Assembly: GCA_900105225.1 (NCBI GenBank)
Contig: LT629764.1
Span: forward strand, 4,794,501-4,858,500
Direction: 5' to 3'
Origin: Paenibacillaceae bacterium GAS479
GTDB lineage: Bacteria > Bacillota > Bacilli > Paenibacillales > Paenibacillaceae
Length of the DNA: 64,000 bases
Shown: positions 36,103 through 45,881 of the stretch, one piece after another
Layout of the letters: the number at the start of each line of letters is the position of its first letter
Position numbering within the stretch: the stretch's first letter is position 1
The notes under the pieces: generated by a model
Seen by the model: the letters and a program-made list of their open reading frames with translations, nothing else
Told to the model about the DNA's origin: nothing
Databases searched by the model: none
Program-made: the position numbers and the translations under genes

Positions 36103-37079
36103 GCGTAGATACGCTCCGCGACTATGAAGCCGTATTAGCATATATGAACGAGGGGGACGACTACTTAGTTGTCTCCCATGTTCAGCCTGACGGGGATGCG
36201 ATCAGCTCAACGCTGGCCGCAGCCTGGCTGCTGAGGAAGCTTGGCAAGCGGGTAACTCTCGTTAATGAAGATTCGGTACCAGATCGGCTCCGCTTTTTGA
36301 GCGGTAGCGAACTTATCCAGCCCCTGAGCGCGTTAGACTCCAAGCGGAGCTTCTCCCGCATCGTTGCGGTAGACTGCGCGGATTTCAAGCGTATCGGCAA
36401 GGTTGCCGAGCAGTTCGCGGATGGATACGAACTTTTAAATATCGATCATCATCCAACGAATAATCTATATGGAGTTTGTAATCTGGTCGTACCGGATGCA
36501 GCAGCTACGGCTCAAATTCTGTACGAGCTAATCGTTGCCAGCGGTCATCCGCTGGAACTTGAAGCGGCAGAGATGCTTTTTACTGGCCTATTGACGGATA
36601 CTGGCGGTTTCCGCTACGCCAATACCGATACTCGTGTCATGCAGACATCGGCTAAGCTACTTGAAGTCGGCGTTAACGGACATCTCATCGCGGATCGACT
36701 GCTAGAGACGATGACATTGCCGCAGCTCAAGCTGCTGCGTCTTGGTCTCAACCGGATGCAGTTCCAGTATGACGATCGTGTCTGTTCCATGCTGATTACA
36801 CCGGAGGACATGGATGAAACTGGCGCAGTTCCCGAAGATTTGGAGGGACTGGTCAACTATGCCCGCAACGTGGAAGGCGTGGAGGCAGGGGTACTGTTCA
36901 AGGGAATGCGTGATGGCAGTGTGAAGGCGAGCCTTCGCTCCGGTGGATCGCTGGATGTGGCGGCAATTGCTTCTGCTTTTGGCGGAGGCGGCCACATTCG
37001 TGCTGCGGGTTGCCGACTTGATGGTACTGAAGCGATGAAGTCTCTTCTTACTGCGATAGGGGAGGCGCTTGAATCTTAA
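36099..37079 (+). CDS. nrnA: Bifunctional oligoribonuclease/PAP phosphatase NrnA (DHH family)
   Basis: A 326-residue DHH-DHHA1 phosphodiesterase that degrades nanoRNAs and 3'-phosphoadenosine 5'-phosphate. Metal-binding motifs: VVSHVQPDGDAISS, VAVDCADFKRIG, NIDHHPTNNLYG (the DHH motif) and GLLTDTGGFRYAN; the DHHA1 substrate motif GGGGHIRAAGC is near the C-terminus. The ATG overlaps the rbfA stop, and truB starts on its stop codon, so the three are coupled. In B. subtilis nrnA is elsewhere; the rbfA-nrnA-truB order is common in other Firmicutes. Confidence 0.95.
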   Translation: MSVDTLRDYEAVLAYMNEGDDYLVVSHVQPDGDAISSTLAAAWLLRKLGKRVTLVNEDSVPDRLRFLSGSELIQPLSALDSKRSFSRIVAVDCADFKRIGKVAEQFADGYELLNIDHHPTNNLYGVCNLVVPDAAATAQILYELIVASGHPLELEAAEMLFTGLLTDTGGFRYANTDTRVMQTSAKLLEVGVNGHLIADRLLETMTLPQLKLLRLGLNRMQFQYDDRVCSMLITPEDMDETGAVPEDLEGLVNYARNVEGVEAGVLFKGMRDGSVKASLRSGGSLDVAAIASAFGGGGHIRAAGCRLDGTEAMKSLLTAIGEALES

Positions 37080-37996
37080 TGAATGGAATATTACCGGTAT
37101 GGAAGCCTGCGGGCTGGACCTCGCATGATGTCGTGGCCAAGTGCCGCAGGCTTCTCCGTACCAAAAGAATCGGCCATGCGGGCACATTGGACCCCATGGT
37201 GACGGGCGTTCTGCCGCTTTGCATCGGGCCGGCTACTCGGGTAGTGGAATACTTGCAGGAGCTTCCAAAGGAATACGAAGCGGTGCTGCAGTTCGGTGTA
37301 TCGACCGATACGCAGGATCTGACCGGAGAGGTGCTGGAGCAGATGGATGAAGTCCATCTGTCCGAAAGTAATATCCGAGAAGCGCTTTTTTCCTTCCTCG
37401 GAACGATCTCTCAACTGCCGCCGATGTACTCTGCGGTCAAAGTAGATGGCAAGCGACTGTACGAGTTGGCCCGTGAAGGCAAAACTGTTGAGCGCAAGCC
37501 GAGACAGGCATTCATCCACGAACTGGAAGTTATTGACCTGGATCTAGATCGTCCTCAGCCGCAAGTAAGGTTCAGGGTGCTCTGCTCAAAGGGCACTTAT
37601 ATCCGCACCTTATGTGTTGACATCGGCGAGAAGCTTGGTGTGCCGGCAGCGATGGCGGAGCTCAAACGAACTTCGTCCGGTGGATTCCGGCAAGAGGATT
37701 GCGTAACACTTGAGGAGCTCGAGCAGTTGCAGCAGCATGGCGAAGCCGTGCTTAGGCTACTGCCGGCTGACCGAGCGCTGGCTCATCTGCCGATGACCAC
37801 AGCGGCAATACCTGCTATGCGGCAGGCGTTGCAAGGTAGACATATACCGTCTGCTTGGTTAGACACTCCTCCTCCGTCTGACGGATTGCTGAGGCTTTAC
37901 AGCCACGAAGGACTGTTCGCCGGTTTATTCGAGGTTGAGGCTGATTCCGGCATGATTAAGCCTGTCAAAGTATTTGCCAGACCGGAAGAGCTCTGA
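37079..37996 (+). CDS. truB: tRNA pseudouridine(55) synthase TruB
   Basis: A 305-residue TruB that makes pseudouridine 55 in the T-loop of tRNAs. It begins MNGILPVWKPAGWTSHDVV and carries the catalytic Asp D38 in HAGTLDPMVTGVLPLCIG, plus PPMYSAVKVDGKRLYELAR and CSKGTYIRTLCVDIG. The C-terminal part (about 230-305) is a PUA-like domain. The ATG overlaps the nrnA TAA by one base. ribF follows. Confidence 0.96.
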   Translation: MNGILPVWKPAGWTSHDVVAKCRRLLRTKRIGHAGTLDPMVTGVLPLCIGPATRVVEYLQELPKEYEAVLQFGVSTDTQDLTGEVLEQMDEVHLSESNIREALFSFLGTISQLPPMYSAVKVDGKRLYELAREGKTVERKPRQAFIHELEVIDLDLDRPQPQVRFRVLCSKGTYIRTLCVDIGEKLGVPAAMAELKRTSSGGFRQEDCVTLEELEQLQQHGEAVLRLLPADRALAHLPMTTAAIPAMRQALQGRHIPSAWLDTPPPSDGLLRLYSHEGLFAGLFEVEADSGMIKPVKVFARPEEL

Positions 37997-38070
37997 GCTC
38001 AGCTTATTGATTTTGTGACGGCGGAGTGATGGTAGCAGGCGAAGTTTAAGAGAAATGCAGGTGGGTGGAA

Positions 38071-39033
38071 GTGGAAATTCAAGTTTTGAGCTACCCGTTG
38101 GAAGAGAATGGCGAGACATCCGATGCCTCTGCCTGCGCTCTTGCCATCGGACATTTTGACGGTGTTCACTTGGGACATCGCTCTGTCATTGACCGGGCGG
38201 TAGCCAAGGCGGCTGAAAACGGCCTGCGTGCGGCAGTCATGACCTTCAATCCTCATCCGCGAGAGGTTCTCGGGCGTGGCAGTAATTATGCAGCAAGCCT
38301 GACTCCGTTGGAAGAGAAGCTCGAGCTGTTTCGCCAGGCGGGTGTGGACACGGTTTATGTGATGCGGTTTGATCCGGCTTTCGCAGAGATCAGCCCGCAG
38401 ACTTTTGTCCAGGAAGTGCTGCTCCGGCTAGGCGTACAGCATGCTGTAGTCGGCTTCGACTTCCGCTTCGGCCACTTCGGCCATGGAAGCGCAGAGAGCC
38501 TGGTGGAGCTTGGTGCTGCCAATTTCAGCGTGGACGTCATCCCGGCCCAGAGCCGAGATGGACTGAAGGTCAGCAGTACCTATGTGCGCGAAGCGCTCGA
38601 AAATGGGCAGGTTGAACTGGCAGCGGAGCTGCTCGGTCGTCCATATGCGGTGAGCGGCATTGTTGTTCATGGTGATGCGAGAGGCCGCACGATTGGCTTT
38701 CCGACGGCGAATGTGCTGCAGGATGATGTTTATGTCGTACCGCGGCTAGGCGTTTATGCCGTACTGGTTCATCTTCCAGCCTCCGACGGGCGTCCCGCCG
38801 AAGTCAGGCCGGCTGTGCTCAACCATGGTATGAAGCCTACCTTCAACAAAGAGAAGATCGTACCTGTTCTGGAGGCGCATCTGCTCGATTTTGAAGGGGA
38901 TTTATACGACCGCCGGGTGCGCATTGAGTTTTTGCACTTCCTGCGGCCAGAACGCAAGTTCTCTGGCGTGACGGAGCTCGTCGAACAACTTGGCAAAGAC
39001 CGTGATCAGGCTGCAGAGCTGCTTCGTGGCTGA
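38071..39033 (+). CDS. ribF: Bifunctional riboflavin kinase/FAD synthetase
   Basis: A 320-residue RibF/RibC that converts riboflavin to FMN and then FAD. The N-terminal FAD synthetase domain shows ALAIGHFDGVHLGHRSVI and TFNPHPREVLG; the C-terminal kinase domain shows GRTIGFPTANV and the acidic LEAHLLDFEGDLYD. Two in-frame GTG codons (38065, 38071) follow AGGTGG; the second has better spacing and is chosen, the first adds two residues. It is the last gene of the operon. No FMN riboswitch is seen upstream. Confidence 0.95.
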   Translation: MEIQVLSYPLEENGETSDASACALAIGHFDGVHLGHRSVIDRAVAKAAENGLRAAVMTFNPHPREVLGRGSNYAASLTPLEEKLELFRQAGVDTVYVMRFDPAFAEISPQTFVQEVLLRLGVQHAVVGFDFRFGHFGHGSAESLVELGAANFSVDVIPAQSRDGLKVSSTYVREALENGQVELAAELLGRPYAVSGIVVHGDARGRTIGFPTANVLQDDVYVVPRLGVYAVLVHLPASDGRPAEVRPAVLNHGMKPTFNKEKIVPVLEAHLLDFEGDLYDRRVRIEFLHFLRPERKFSGVTELVEQLGKDRDQAAELLRG

Positions 39034-39046
39034 GATGGAAGGCTGG

Positions 39047-39075
39047 TTTACTTTGTCTTCCGTTAATGCTATACT
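39047..39075 (+). promoter_or_regulatory. Predicted promoter of rpsO
   Basis: TTTACT (39047-39052) and TATACT (39070-39075), 17-base spacing, directly after ribF. It would give a ~120-nt leader. Confidence 0.6.
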
Positions 39076-39081
39076 ACGTAA

Positions 39082-39190
39082 TGTTGTCCCGAGGAGCTTC
39101 TCCTTGTGACACGCTGGCCCCGGCTTGGCCGGCCGCTCTCACCGGCGGCGGCGAGGCTGATGGCGACTGATTGAATAATAAGTTAATGGA
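39082..39190 (+). promoter_or_regulatory. Structured leader of rpsO (candidate S15 autoregulatory RNA)
   Basis: The GC-rich leader has inverted segments: GAGGAG-CTT-CTCC near 39091-39104, CTGGCC with GGCCGG around 39113-39132, and CCGG with CCGG near 39129-39146. S15 feedback on rpsO leaders through three-way junctions is known in Geobacillus; the fold here is only suggested. Confidence 0.4.
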
Positions 39191-39201
39191 GGTGAACTAG
39201 G

Positions 39202-39471
39202 ATGGCACTTACGCAAGAACGCAAACATGAGCTCATCGAAGAGCACAAGACTCACGCAACTGACACGGGTTCCCCCGAGGTTCAGGTAGCTATCCTTACT
39301 CAGAACATCGTGAACTTGACAGACCACCTGCGTACGCACAAGAAAGATCATCACTCGCGTCGCGGTCTTCTGAAAATGGTAGGTCAGCGCCGCAAGCTGC
39401 TGGCATACCTGAAGAACAATGATGTTAGACGTTACAGCGCTCTGATCGAGAAGCTTGGCCTTCGCCGCTAG
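39202..39471 (+). CDS. rpsO: 30S ribosomal protein S15
   Basis: An 89-residue S15, a primary binder of 16S rRNA. It contains [17 protein letters not shown], the [17 protein letters not shown] rRNA-binding segment and [12 protein letters not shown]. Length is exactly the family norm. TGGAGGTG precedes the ATG. It lies before pnp, as in nearly all bacteria. Confidence 0.98.
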   Translation: MALTQERKHELIEEHKTHATDTGSPEVQVAILTQNIVNLTDHLRTHKKDHHSRRGLLKMVGQRRKLLAYLKNNDVRRYSALIEKLGLRR

Positions 39472-39489
39472 GACATGTCGCTGTAAATG

Positions 39490-39548
39490 AAGCAACCTGG
39501 TTGCCATCTGTCCGGATTTACCGGAGGGCCGCAGCCGGGTTGCTTTTT
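39490..39548 (+). terminator. Terminator between rpsO and pnp
   Basis: AAGCAACCTGG (39490-39500) pairs with CCGGGTTGCTT (39535-39545) with one G-U; the loop contains a second hairpin TCCGG/CCGGA. A T-run to 39548 follows. Confidence 0.85.
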
Positions 39549-39660
39549 ATAATGAAAGAGAACAGCCCCTTTTTACATACTCCGTACTTTGCAGGCTGAG
39601 CTGTTATGCAGAGGAATTGGAGATTACTTGTCGAATGGATTCAAGAATAGGAGGGATTTT

Positions 39661-41754
39661 ATGCACCAGGTTAAAATGACACTCGGCGGCCGCGAGCTCA
39701 TCCTTGAGAGCGGTCGTCTTGCTAAACAGGCTAACGCAGCTGTAACGGTGCGCTACGGCGACACCGTCATTTTGTGTACGGTCACAGCATCTTCGGGTCC
39801 GAAAGATCTGGACTTTTTCCCACTGACCGTCAACTACGAGGAAAGACTCTATGCCGTAGGCAAAATTCCTGGCGGTTTCATCAAGCGCGAAGGACGCCCG
39901 AGCGAGAAGGCTATTTTGTCCAGCCGCCTAACGGATCGTCCAATTCGTCCGCTGTTCCCGGAAGGATTCCGCAACGATGTACAGGTTCTCAACCTTGTGA
40001 TGAGCGTGGATCAAAATTGCCCGCCTGAAATCGCGGCAATGATCGGCACCGGCGCATCCCTTAGCATTTCCGACGTTCCATTCAACGGACCGATCGGCGG
40101 CGTTATCGTCGGTCGCATTGATGGCGAATTCATCATCAACCCGACTGTGGAGCAACAGGAGAAAACCGACATCTTTGTCGTTGTATCCGGCACGAAGGAC
40201 GCCATCATGATGGTAGAGGCGGAAGCGAACGAGGTTTCCGAGGATGTTCTGCTGGAAGCGATTATGTTCGGCCATGCCGAGATCCAAAAGATCTGCGAAG
40301 TTATCAATCAATTTGCAGAGTTGTGCGGCAAACCGAAGATGGAAGTTGTGCTGCAAACAGTTGACGCTGATGTTAGCGCTGCCGTACAAGCTTACGCATC
40401 CGCTCGCCTCGTGGAAGCAATTCGCATCGAGGAGAAACATGCTCGCCAGGAAGCAATCGACGTGGTCAACGCCGAGACGGTTGCACACTTCGAGGAAGTG
40501 TATGCCGAAACGCCTGAGCTGATGAAGGACGTTAAGGAATCGCTGTATGACATCGTCAAAGTAGAAGTTCGCCGCCTCATTACGCATGACAAGGTACGTC
40601 CTGACGGCCGTGGACTGGACGAAATCCGTCCAATCGATTGTGATGTTTCGCTATTGCCGCGCACGCATGGCTCCGGCCTGTTTACACGTGGACAAACTCA
40701 AGCGCTCAGCGTCTGCACGCTCGGTCCTATGGGCGATGTGCAAATTCTTGACGGAATCAGCCCTGAAGAAACCAAGCGCTTTATGCATCACTATAACTTC
40801 CCTCCGTTCAGCGTTGGCGAAGCTCGTCCGCTGCGTCCTCCAGGTCGTCGCGAAATCGGCCACGGCGCCCTCGGCGAACGTGCACTGTCCAAAGTTATTC
40901 CGCCGGAGTCGGAGTTCCCGTACACGATCCGTCTCGTTTCTGAAGTACTGGAATCCAACGGTTCATCTTCCCAAGCGAGTATTTGTGCGAGCTCGCTGGC
41001 GATGATGGATGCTGGTGTACCGATCAAAGCACCAGTTGCCGGCGTGGCAATGGGTCTGATCAAAGACGGCGATCATTTCTCCATCCTGACCGATATTCAA
41101 GGTATGGAAGATCATCTCGGCGATATGGACTTCAAGGTTGCGGGTACTGCGGAAGGTGTCACAGCTATCCAAATGGATATCAAAATCGACGGTATCGACC
41201 GCAACATCTTGACTCAAGCGTTGGAGCAAGCTCGTCTGGGCCGTCTCCACATTTTGGACAAGATGAACGCTATTATTAGCCAGCCACGCGAGAGCCTTTC
41301 CGAATATGCGCCTAAGATCATGACGCTTCGCATTAACCCGGATAAGATCCGCGATGTTATCGGAGCTGGTGGCAAGATCATCAACAAGATCATCGAGGAA
41401 ACTGGCGTCAAAATCGATATCGAGCAGGACGGAATGGTGTATATTGCTTCTACGAATGAGGCGATGAACCAACGTGCCAAGCAGATTATCGAGGGCATCG
41501 TGAAGGAAGTTGTTGTTGGCGAAATTTACTCGGGCACAGTCAAACGGATCGAAAAATTCGGCGCATTCGTCGAAATTCTTCCGAACAAAGACGGTCTCGT
41601 ACACATTTCCCAGCTGTCCACAGAGCGCCTGGCCAAGACCGAAGATGCTGTTAGCATCGGCGATGTCATCATGGTCAAAGTAACGGAGATCGACGCACAA
41701 GGACGGATCAACCTGTCCCGCAAAGCACTCCTTACGACGGAAGCCCAATCCTAA
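39661..41754 (+). CDS. pnp: Polynucleotide phosphorylase
   Basis: A 697-residue PNPase, a 3'-5' phosphorolytic exoribonuclease. Two RNase PH domains: the first with [16 protein letters not shown] and [20 protein letters not shown], the second with [28 protein letters not shown] and the catalytic region around [19 protein letters not shown]. Then a KH domain ([20 protein letters not shown]) and an S1 domain ([20 protein letters not shown]). The ATG at 39661 after AGGAGGG is chosen; the frame is open further upstream to 39589 without a good site. Confidence 0.97.
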   Translation: MHQVKMTLGGRELILESGRLAKQANAAVTVRYGDTVILCTVTASSGPKDLDFFPLTVNYEERLYAVGKIPGGFIKREGRPSEKAILSSRLTDRPIRPLFPEGFRNDVQVLNLVMSVDQNCPPEIAAMIGTGASLSISDVPFNGPIGGVIVGRIDGEFIINPTVEQQEKTDIFVVVSGTKDAIMMVEAEANEVSEDVLLEAIMFGHAEIQKICEVINQFAELCGKPKMEVVLQTVDADVSAAVQAYASARLVEAIRIEEKHARQEAIDVVNAETVAHFEEVYAETPELMKDVKESLYDIVKVEVRRLITHDKVRPDGRGLDEIRPIDCDVSLLPRTHGSGLFTRGQTQALSVCTLGPMGDVQILDGISPEETKRFMHHYNFPPFSVGEARPLRPPGRREIGHGALGERALSKVIPPESEFPYTIRLVSEVLESNGSSSQASICASSLAMMDAGVPIKAPVAGVAMGLIKDGDHFSILTDIQGMEDHLGDMDFKVAGTAEGVTAIQMDIKIDGIDRNILTQALEQARLGRLHILDKMNAIISQPRESLSEYAPKIMTLRINPDKIRDVIGAGGKIINKIIEETGVKIDIEQDGMVYIASTNEAMNQRAKQIIEGIVKEVVVGEIYSGTVKRIEKFGAFVEILPNKDGLVHISQLSTERLAKTEDAVSIGDVIMVKVTEIDAQGRINLSRKALLTTEAQS

Positions 41755-41817
41755 GCCGATGAACGCTCCGGAGTTCTTGATGAGCTAATTCAGGCTCTAA
41801 CGCGTCCTATTTAAAAG

Positions 41818-41846
41818 AAGAGTCAGAGTCTCTCTGATTCTTTTTT
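41818..41846 (+). terminator. Intrinsic terminator after pnp
   Basis: AAGAGTCAGA (41818-41827) with TCTGATTCTT (41833-41842), loop GTCTC, followed by T residues. Confidence 0.9.
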
Positions 41847-41973
41847 CTTTTATTAAGCTTTATGAAGCTATATTGGAATTGCTTCTCTAGGCTTCGCCGT
41901 GGGGAGGCCAAGCCGCATATTTGTCCACCATCTCTCATACATTGGGGGGAGAAAAGGTGGAGGGTGAGGCTCG

Positions 41974-42957
41974 ATGAAACTCCGTGCTTGGAGCGCCGCA
42001 ACTTTATGCGGAGCCGTCCTTGTGCTGGCGGCAGCAGCCTGGAGTCCTGCTGGCAGCTATATTCGCTCGCTTGGTAATGGTGAGTTCCGTGCTGCAATGG
42101 CAGCCCAGGATGCGGACCGTTCGCTGCTGGAGGAGATCCGCAAAGAAGCGGAGCGCAGGTATGAGCCGCCGGTTGATGCAGCTGTCGATCGTTGGTATCG
42201 GGCTATCCCCGGTTATTACGGCCGGCAGGTAGATGTGGAAGAGACCTATAAGAAGTCGTTGAACCTGCCAGGAGAAGAAGTTAGTTACGTATACAAGCCA
42301 GTGAAGCCGGAAAAAACGCTTCTCGATTACCCACTTGAGCCGATCTACAAGGGCAATCCGGCAAAGCGGGCTGCGTCCTTGATGATCAATGTGGCATGGG
42401 GCAATGAGTACTTAGAACCTATGCTCGCTACTTTGAAGCGCAATGAGGTGAAAGCGACCTTTTTCCTCGACGGGTCCTGGTTGAAGAAATATCCGGAGGA
42501 AGCGCGCAAAATTCGCGATGCCGGGCATGAGATCGGCAACCATGCCTACACCCATCCGGACATGAAAAAGCTCGGAGTGGAGCAGCAGCGCAGCCAGATC
42601 GTTCGCACGAACCGTCTGATCGAGGAGACGTTAGGCATCAAAAGCATTTGGTTCGCTCCTCCGTCGGGTAGTTTCAACGCTTTGACCGTCAAAACCGCGC
42701 GGGAAGAAGGAATGTCCACAGTGCTATGGACGCTAGACACGGTGGATTGGATGAAGCCGGATCCCGGATCGGTCATCACAAAGATTGCCAGAGGATTACA
42801 GCCGGGTTCACTCGTGTTAATGCATCCGACAGCCAGTTCACGGGACGCACTGCAAGGTATGATCAACGCTGCGAAGCGCAAAGGATTGCAGCTTGGCACG
42901 GTGGGTCAGACCTTATCCGAGGAGCGGCTGGATGGTGCGGTTGAGAGCGGGCGCTGA
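41974..42957 (+). CDS. ylxY: Polysaccharide deacetylase-like protein YlxY
   Basis: A 327-residue secreted or membrane-anchored protein: N-terminal hydrophobic helix (about residues 8-22) and a NodB-like domain from ~125. NodB motif 2 is intact (GNHAYTHPD, the metal His pair), and the IRPPSG-like motif appears as WFAPPSGSFN. Motif 1, usually TFDDG with the catalytic and metal Asp, reads INVAWGNE, so both Asp residues are absent. In B. subtilis ylxY sits between pnpA and mlpA, the same place as here. Activity is therefore uncertain. The start is the ATG after GGAGGGTGAGG. Confidence 0.88.
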   Translation: MKLRAWSAATLCGAVLVLAAAAWSPAGSYIRSLGNGEFRAAMAAQDADRSLLEEIRKEAERRYEPPVDAAVDRWYRAIPGYYGRQVDVEETYKKSLNLPGEEVSYVYKPVKPEKTLLDYPLEPIYKGNPAKRAASLMINVAWGNEYLEPMLATLKRNEVKATFFLDGSWLKKYPEEARKIRDAGHEIGNHAYTHPDMKKLGVEQQRSQIVRTNRLIEETLGIKSIWFAPPSGSFNALTVKTAREEGMSTVLWTLDTVDWMKPDPGSVITKIARGLQPGSLVLMHPTASSRDALQGMINAAKRKGLQLGTVGQTLSEERLDGAVESGR

Positions 42958-42969
42958 TTTTGTTATGAT
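42941..42969 (+). promoter_or_regulatory. Predicted promoter of mlpA-dut
   Basis: TTGAGA (42941-42946) and TATGAT (42964-42969), 17-base spacing, overlapping the end of ylxY and ~28 bases before mlpA. Confidence 0.65.
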
Positions 42970-42997
42970 GATAATTAAACTTCAAGGAGGAGAACCG

Positions 42998-44263
42998 GTG
43001 AACTTATACAGACTAAGCAATGGCCTCCGTGTTGTCGCGGAACCGATTCCGACCTGCCGATCCGTATCCTTCGGGATATGGGTGAAGACAGGCTCGCGCA
43101 GCGAAACTCCGGCCAACAACGGCATCTCCCACTTTATTGAGCATATGCTCTTCAAAGGCACTGAGACCCGCAGCGCCAAAGACATCGCGGATCTGTTTGA
43201 CGGTATTGGCGGCAATGTGAACGCCTTTACTGCTAAGGAATATACTTGTTATTTTGCTAAAGTGCTGGATCTTCATTTGCCTCTGGCCGTAGACGCTTTG
43301 GCGGATATGTTCTTCAACTCGCGCTTCGATGAGGAGGAGCTTGCTAAGGAGAAAAATGTCATTTTGGAGGAAATCTCGATGTACGAGGATACTCCTGATG
43401 ATAAAGTCCATGACGAGGCTTCGCGTGCGTCTCTTGGCGAGCATCCACTGGCTTATTCCATCTTAGGCATTGAAGAACGCCTTGCTGAGATGGGACCAGA
43501 TGCACTTCGTGCTTATATGAACGATCAGTATACGATTGAAAACACCGTTATCAGTGTGGCTGGCAACATTGAGGTGAAGCCGCTGCTGGAAATGTTGGAG
43601 CAGCAGTTCGGACGTATGAGCGCACGAGGCCCAGGCCGCAGCTTGGAAGCACCGACGTTCAATGGTCAGTATTTGTTCCATCCAAAACAAACCGAGCAGA
43701 ACCATATTTGCTTGACTTTCCCTGGTTTCTCCATTGATGATGAGAAGCTCTACGCAATGGTGCTTCTGAACAATGCGCTCGGCGGCGGCATGAGCTCCCG
43801 ACTGTTCCAAGAAATCCGTGAAAAACGTGGACTTGCCTACTCCGTTTATTCTTATCATACGTCTTATGCGGACTCTGGGTTATTCACGATTTATGCGGGT
43901 ACGGCTCCAAAACAAACATCGGAAGTGCTGGATTTGACGATGGAGCTGCTTGCGGATGTATCCGCGCAAGGTCTCACGGACGCTGAGCTTCGCCGCGGCA
44001 AAGAGCAGCTGAAAGGCAGCCTGATCTTGAGTCTGGAGAGCACGAGCAGCCGCATGAACCGCATCGGTAAAAACGAGCTGATGCTGGGCAGACATTACAC
44101 GATGGACGAAATTATCGAACGCATTGAGGAAGTATCTATGGATGATATCCGCTCCGTCACGGCGCGGATGCTGGCCAAGCCTTTTGCCGTCGCCATGGTA
44201 GGCACGGAAGAAGGTCCGGCCGCAACGCTGAGGAGGGACCGTTTTGCATCAAGTACTGTTTAA
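42998..44263 (+). CDS. mlpA: M16-family zinc protease MlpA (YmxG)
   Basis: A 421-residue M16 peptidase of the mitochondrial processing peptidase type. The inverted zinc motif HxxEH is H45-E48-H49 ([11 protein letters not shown]), with the third ligand region [17 protein letters not shown] near residue 122-138, and the C-terminal arginine/tyrosine motif [14 protein letters not shown] around 275-288. B. subtilis MlpA (409 aa) affects extracellular protease production. The GTG at 42998, seven bases after AAGGAGG, gives [12 protein letters not shown]. It overlaps dut by 20 bases. Confidence 0.95.
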   Translation: MNLYRLSNGLRVVAEPIPTCRSVSFGIWVKTGSRSETPANNGISHFIEHMLFKGTETRSAKDIADLFDGIGGNVNAFTAKEYTCYFAKVLDLHLPLAVDALADMFFNSRFDEEELAKEKNVILEEISMYEDTPDDKVHDEASRASLGEHPLAYSILGIEERLAEMGPDALRAYMNDQYTIENTVISVAGNIEVKPLLEMLEQQFGRMSARGPGRSLEAPTFNGQYLFHPKQTEQNHICLTFPGFSIDDEKLYAMVLLNNALGGGMSSRLFQEIREKRGLAYSVYSYHTSYADSGLFTIYAGTAPKQTSEVLDLTMELLADVSAQGLTDAELRRGKEQLKGSLILSLESTSSRMNRIGKNELMLGRHYTMDEIIERIEEVSMDDIRSVTARMLAKPFAVAMVGTEEGPAATLRRDRFASSTV

Positions 44264-44687
44264 GCGTCTGCCGGGTAACGAGGACGTTTCGCTTCCAACC
44301 CGCATGTCCGAGGCTGCTGCTGGCTTCGATCTGCATGCTGCAGTTGGGGAGAACGTTGTATTACAACCGGGAGAGCGTGGACTCATTCCAGCGGGCTTTG
44401 CGATGGCGATGCCACCAGAGCTGGAGGCGCAAATTCGTCCCCGCAGCGGTCTGGCGTACAAACATGGCATTACCTGCCTTAACTCGCCTGGCACGATTGA
44501 TGCCGATTATCGCGGCGAGGTGAAGGTTTTGCTCATTAATTTGGGGCAGGAGCCTTTCGTTATCGCGAGAGGCGAGAGAATTGCCCAAATGGTATTTCAG
44601 ACCGTTCCGTCTATCAGCATTCAGGAAGCAGATGAGCTTCCCGAAACGCTGCGCGGTGCGGGCGGGTTTGGACATACCGGTAAATAA
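44244..44687 (+). CDS. dut: dUTP diphosphatase (trimeric type)
   Basis: A 147-residue trimeric dUTPase that hydrolyses dUTP to dUMP. All five motifs are visible in order: [45 protein letters not shown] and the flexible C-terminal [10 protein letters not shown]. The start is TTG 44244, seven bases after GGAGGG, inside the mlpA end. In B. subtilis, dUTPases are phage-derived and located elsewhere; ymxH occupies this region there. A terminator follows. Confidence 0.95.
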   Translation: MHQVLFKRLPGNEDVSLPTRMSEAAAGFDLHAAVGENVVLQPGERGLIPAGFAMAMPPELEAQIRPRSGLAYKHGITCLNSPGTIDADYRGEVKVLLINLGQEPFVIARGERIAQMVFQTVPSISIQEADELPETLRGAGGFGHTGK

Positions 44688-44735
44688 CACTATGATTCGC
44701 AAGTTTTGCTGAGCCGATATCGGCAACGCAGAAGC

Positions 44736-44784
44736 AGCCGCTTCGTCAGCTTCCCTTTAGGGAAGCCGCGAAGCGGCTTTTTTT
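44736..44784 (+). terminator. Long terminator after dut
   Basis: AGCCGCTTCG (44736-44745) pairs with CGAAGCGGCT (44769-44778), with inner GCTTCCC/GGGAAGC around TTTA; T residues follow to 44784. Confidence 0.93.
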
Positions 44785-44811
44785 CATTTTCAGCCCCAGA
44801 ACCTAAGCTGT

Positions 44812-44840
44812 AACCCACTTCACGCTTGCGGCATAAAATG
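44812..44840 (+). promoter_or_regulatory. Candidate mother-cell (SigK/SigE-type) promoter of dpaAB
   Basis: CATAAAAT (44832-44839) fits the CATAnnnT -10 of SigE/SigK, and AAC (44812-44814) sits 17 bases upstream. The B. subtilis spoVF operon is SigK-dependent, which favours this reading, but the -35 is poor. Confidence 0.45.
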
Positions 44841-44981
44841 CACTATACGCACGAAAGGCGATTGCGGAGGGGCTTTGAGCGCCTTGCTGCAGGCCAGAGT
44901 GAGTGAGGCGGCGGACCGGCTAGGCGTACCCCCGGATGGCTGCCGCCTTGGGTGAATAAGGTGAGAGGATGTGACGCCAGC

Positions 44982-45881
44982 ATGCTGACCGGCGTTCAGG
45001 TGCTGCTGATCGGCGGCGACGCAAGGCAGCTAGAGGTCATTCGCAGGCTGTCGGAGCTGGATGCCTCGCTGACGGTGTCCGGCTTTGACGGGCTCCGTAC
45101 CCTTCCGGGGGATATCTCGAACAGCGAGCTTAGGGAAGAACTTTTTGACAAGGCCGATGCTATCATCCTGCCAGCAGTTGGCACGGATGATTCCGGCCTG
45201 ATTCCCGCTGCATTCAGTGATAACGAGCTGCTTTTGACTGACGCGATGCTTGCTCGGCTACCAAAGCACTGTACTATCTATTCCGGCATGGCCAGACCAT
45301 TTTTGAAGGACATTTGCCAAAAGCACGGAATAGGACTTGTCGAGCTGTTCGAAAGAGATGACGTGGCCATTCTTAATTCCATCCCGACTGCTGAAGGCGC
45401 GGTCAAGATGGCGATCGAACATACGGATATTACGCTGCATGGATCCACCTCTATGGTACTTGGACTTGGAAGGACGGGGCTCACGCTCGTCAGGACGCTG
45501 CAGGGGATGGGCGCTCGTGTTCTAGCCGGAGTTCATCTGCCTGAGCATTATTCAAGAGCTGTCGAGATGGGCGCGAAGCCTTTCTACACGCGGGATTTGC
45601 AGGATTATGCTGCCAATATTGACTTGCTTTTTAACACAATTCCAACTATGATAGTCACAGCGCAAATGATAGCCAGAATGCCGTCCCGGGCCGTTATTAT
45701 CGACCTGGCCTCCAAACCTGGAGGCACCGATTTCCGCTTTGCGGAGAAGCGAGGACTGAAGGCCATTCTGGCTCCCGGATTGCCCGGTATCGTGGCCCCC
45801 GTGACCGCTGGACGCATCATAGCGGATTGTGTCACTCAGCTGATTTTGGATGACATCAGCACGCGGGGGAATGGACAATGA
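44982..45881 (+). CDS. dpaA: Dipicolinate synthase subunit A
   Basis: A 299-residue SpoVFA. With DpaB it oxidises dihydrodipicolinate to dipicolinic acid, the calcium chelator of the spore core, in the mother cell. It begins MLTGVQVLLIGGDARQLEVI, matching the B. subtilis protein start, and has a second Rossmann motif VLGLGRTGLTLVRTLQGMG at about residues 156-174. Upstream in-frame GTG codons (44952, 44961, 44970 region) exist, but ATG 44982 gives the family N-terminus. The stop overlaps the dpaB ATG. Confidence 0.95.
   Translation: MLTGVQVLLIGGDARQLEVIRRLSELDASLTVSGFDGLRTLPGDISNSELREELFDKADAIILPAVGTDDSGLIPAAFSDNELLLTDAMLARLPKHCTIYSGMARPFLKDICQKHGIGLVELFERDDVAILNSIPTAEGAVKMAIEHTDITLHGSTSMVLGLGRTGLTLVRTLQGMGARVLAGVHLPEHYSRAVEMGAKPFYTRDLQDYAANIDLLFNTIPTMIVTAQMIARMPSRAVIIDLASKPGGTDFRFAEKRGLKAILAPGLPGIVAPVTAGRIIADCVTQLILDDISTRGNGQ

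Noticed and set aside
37997-38070. FMN riboswitch before ribF
   Set aside because: Only ~74 bases are available and none of the conserved RFN blocks appear.
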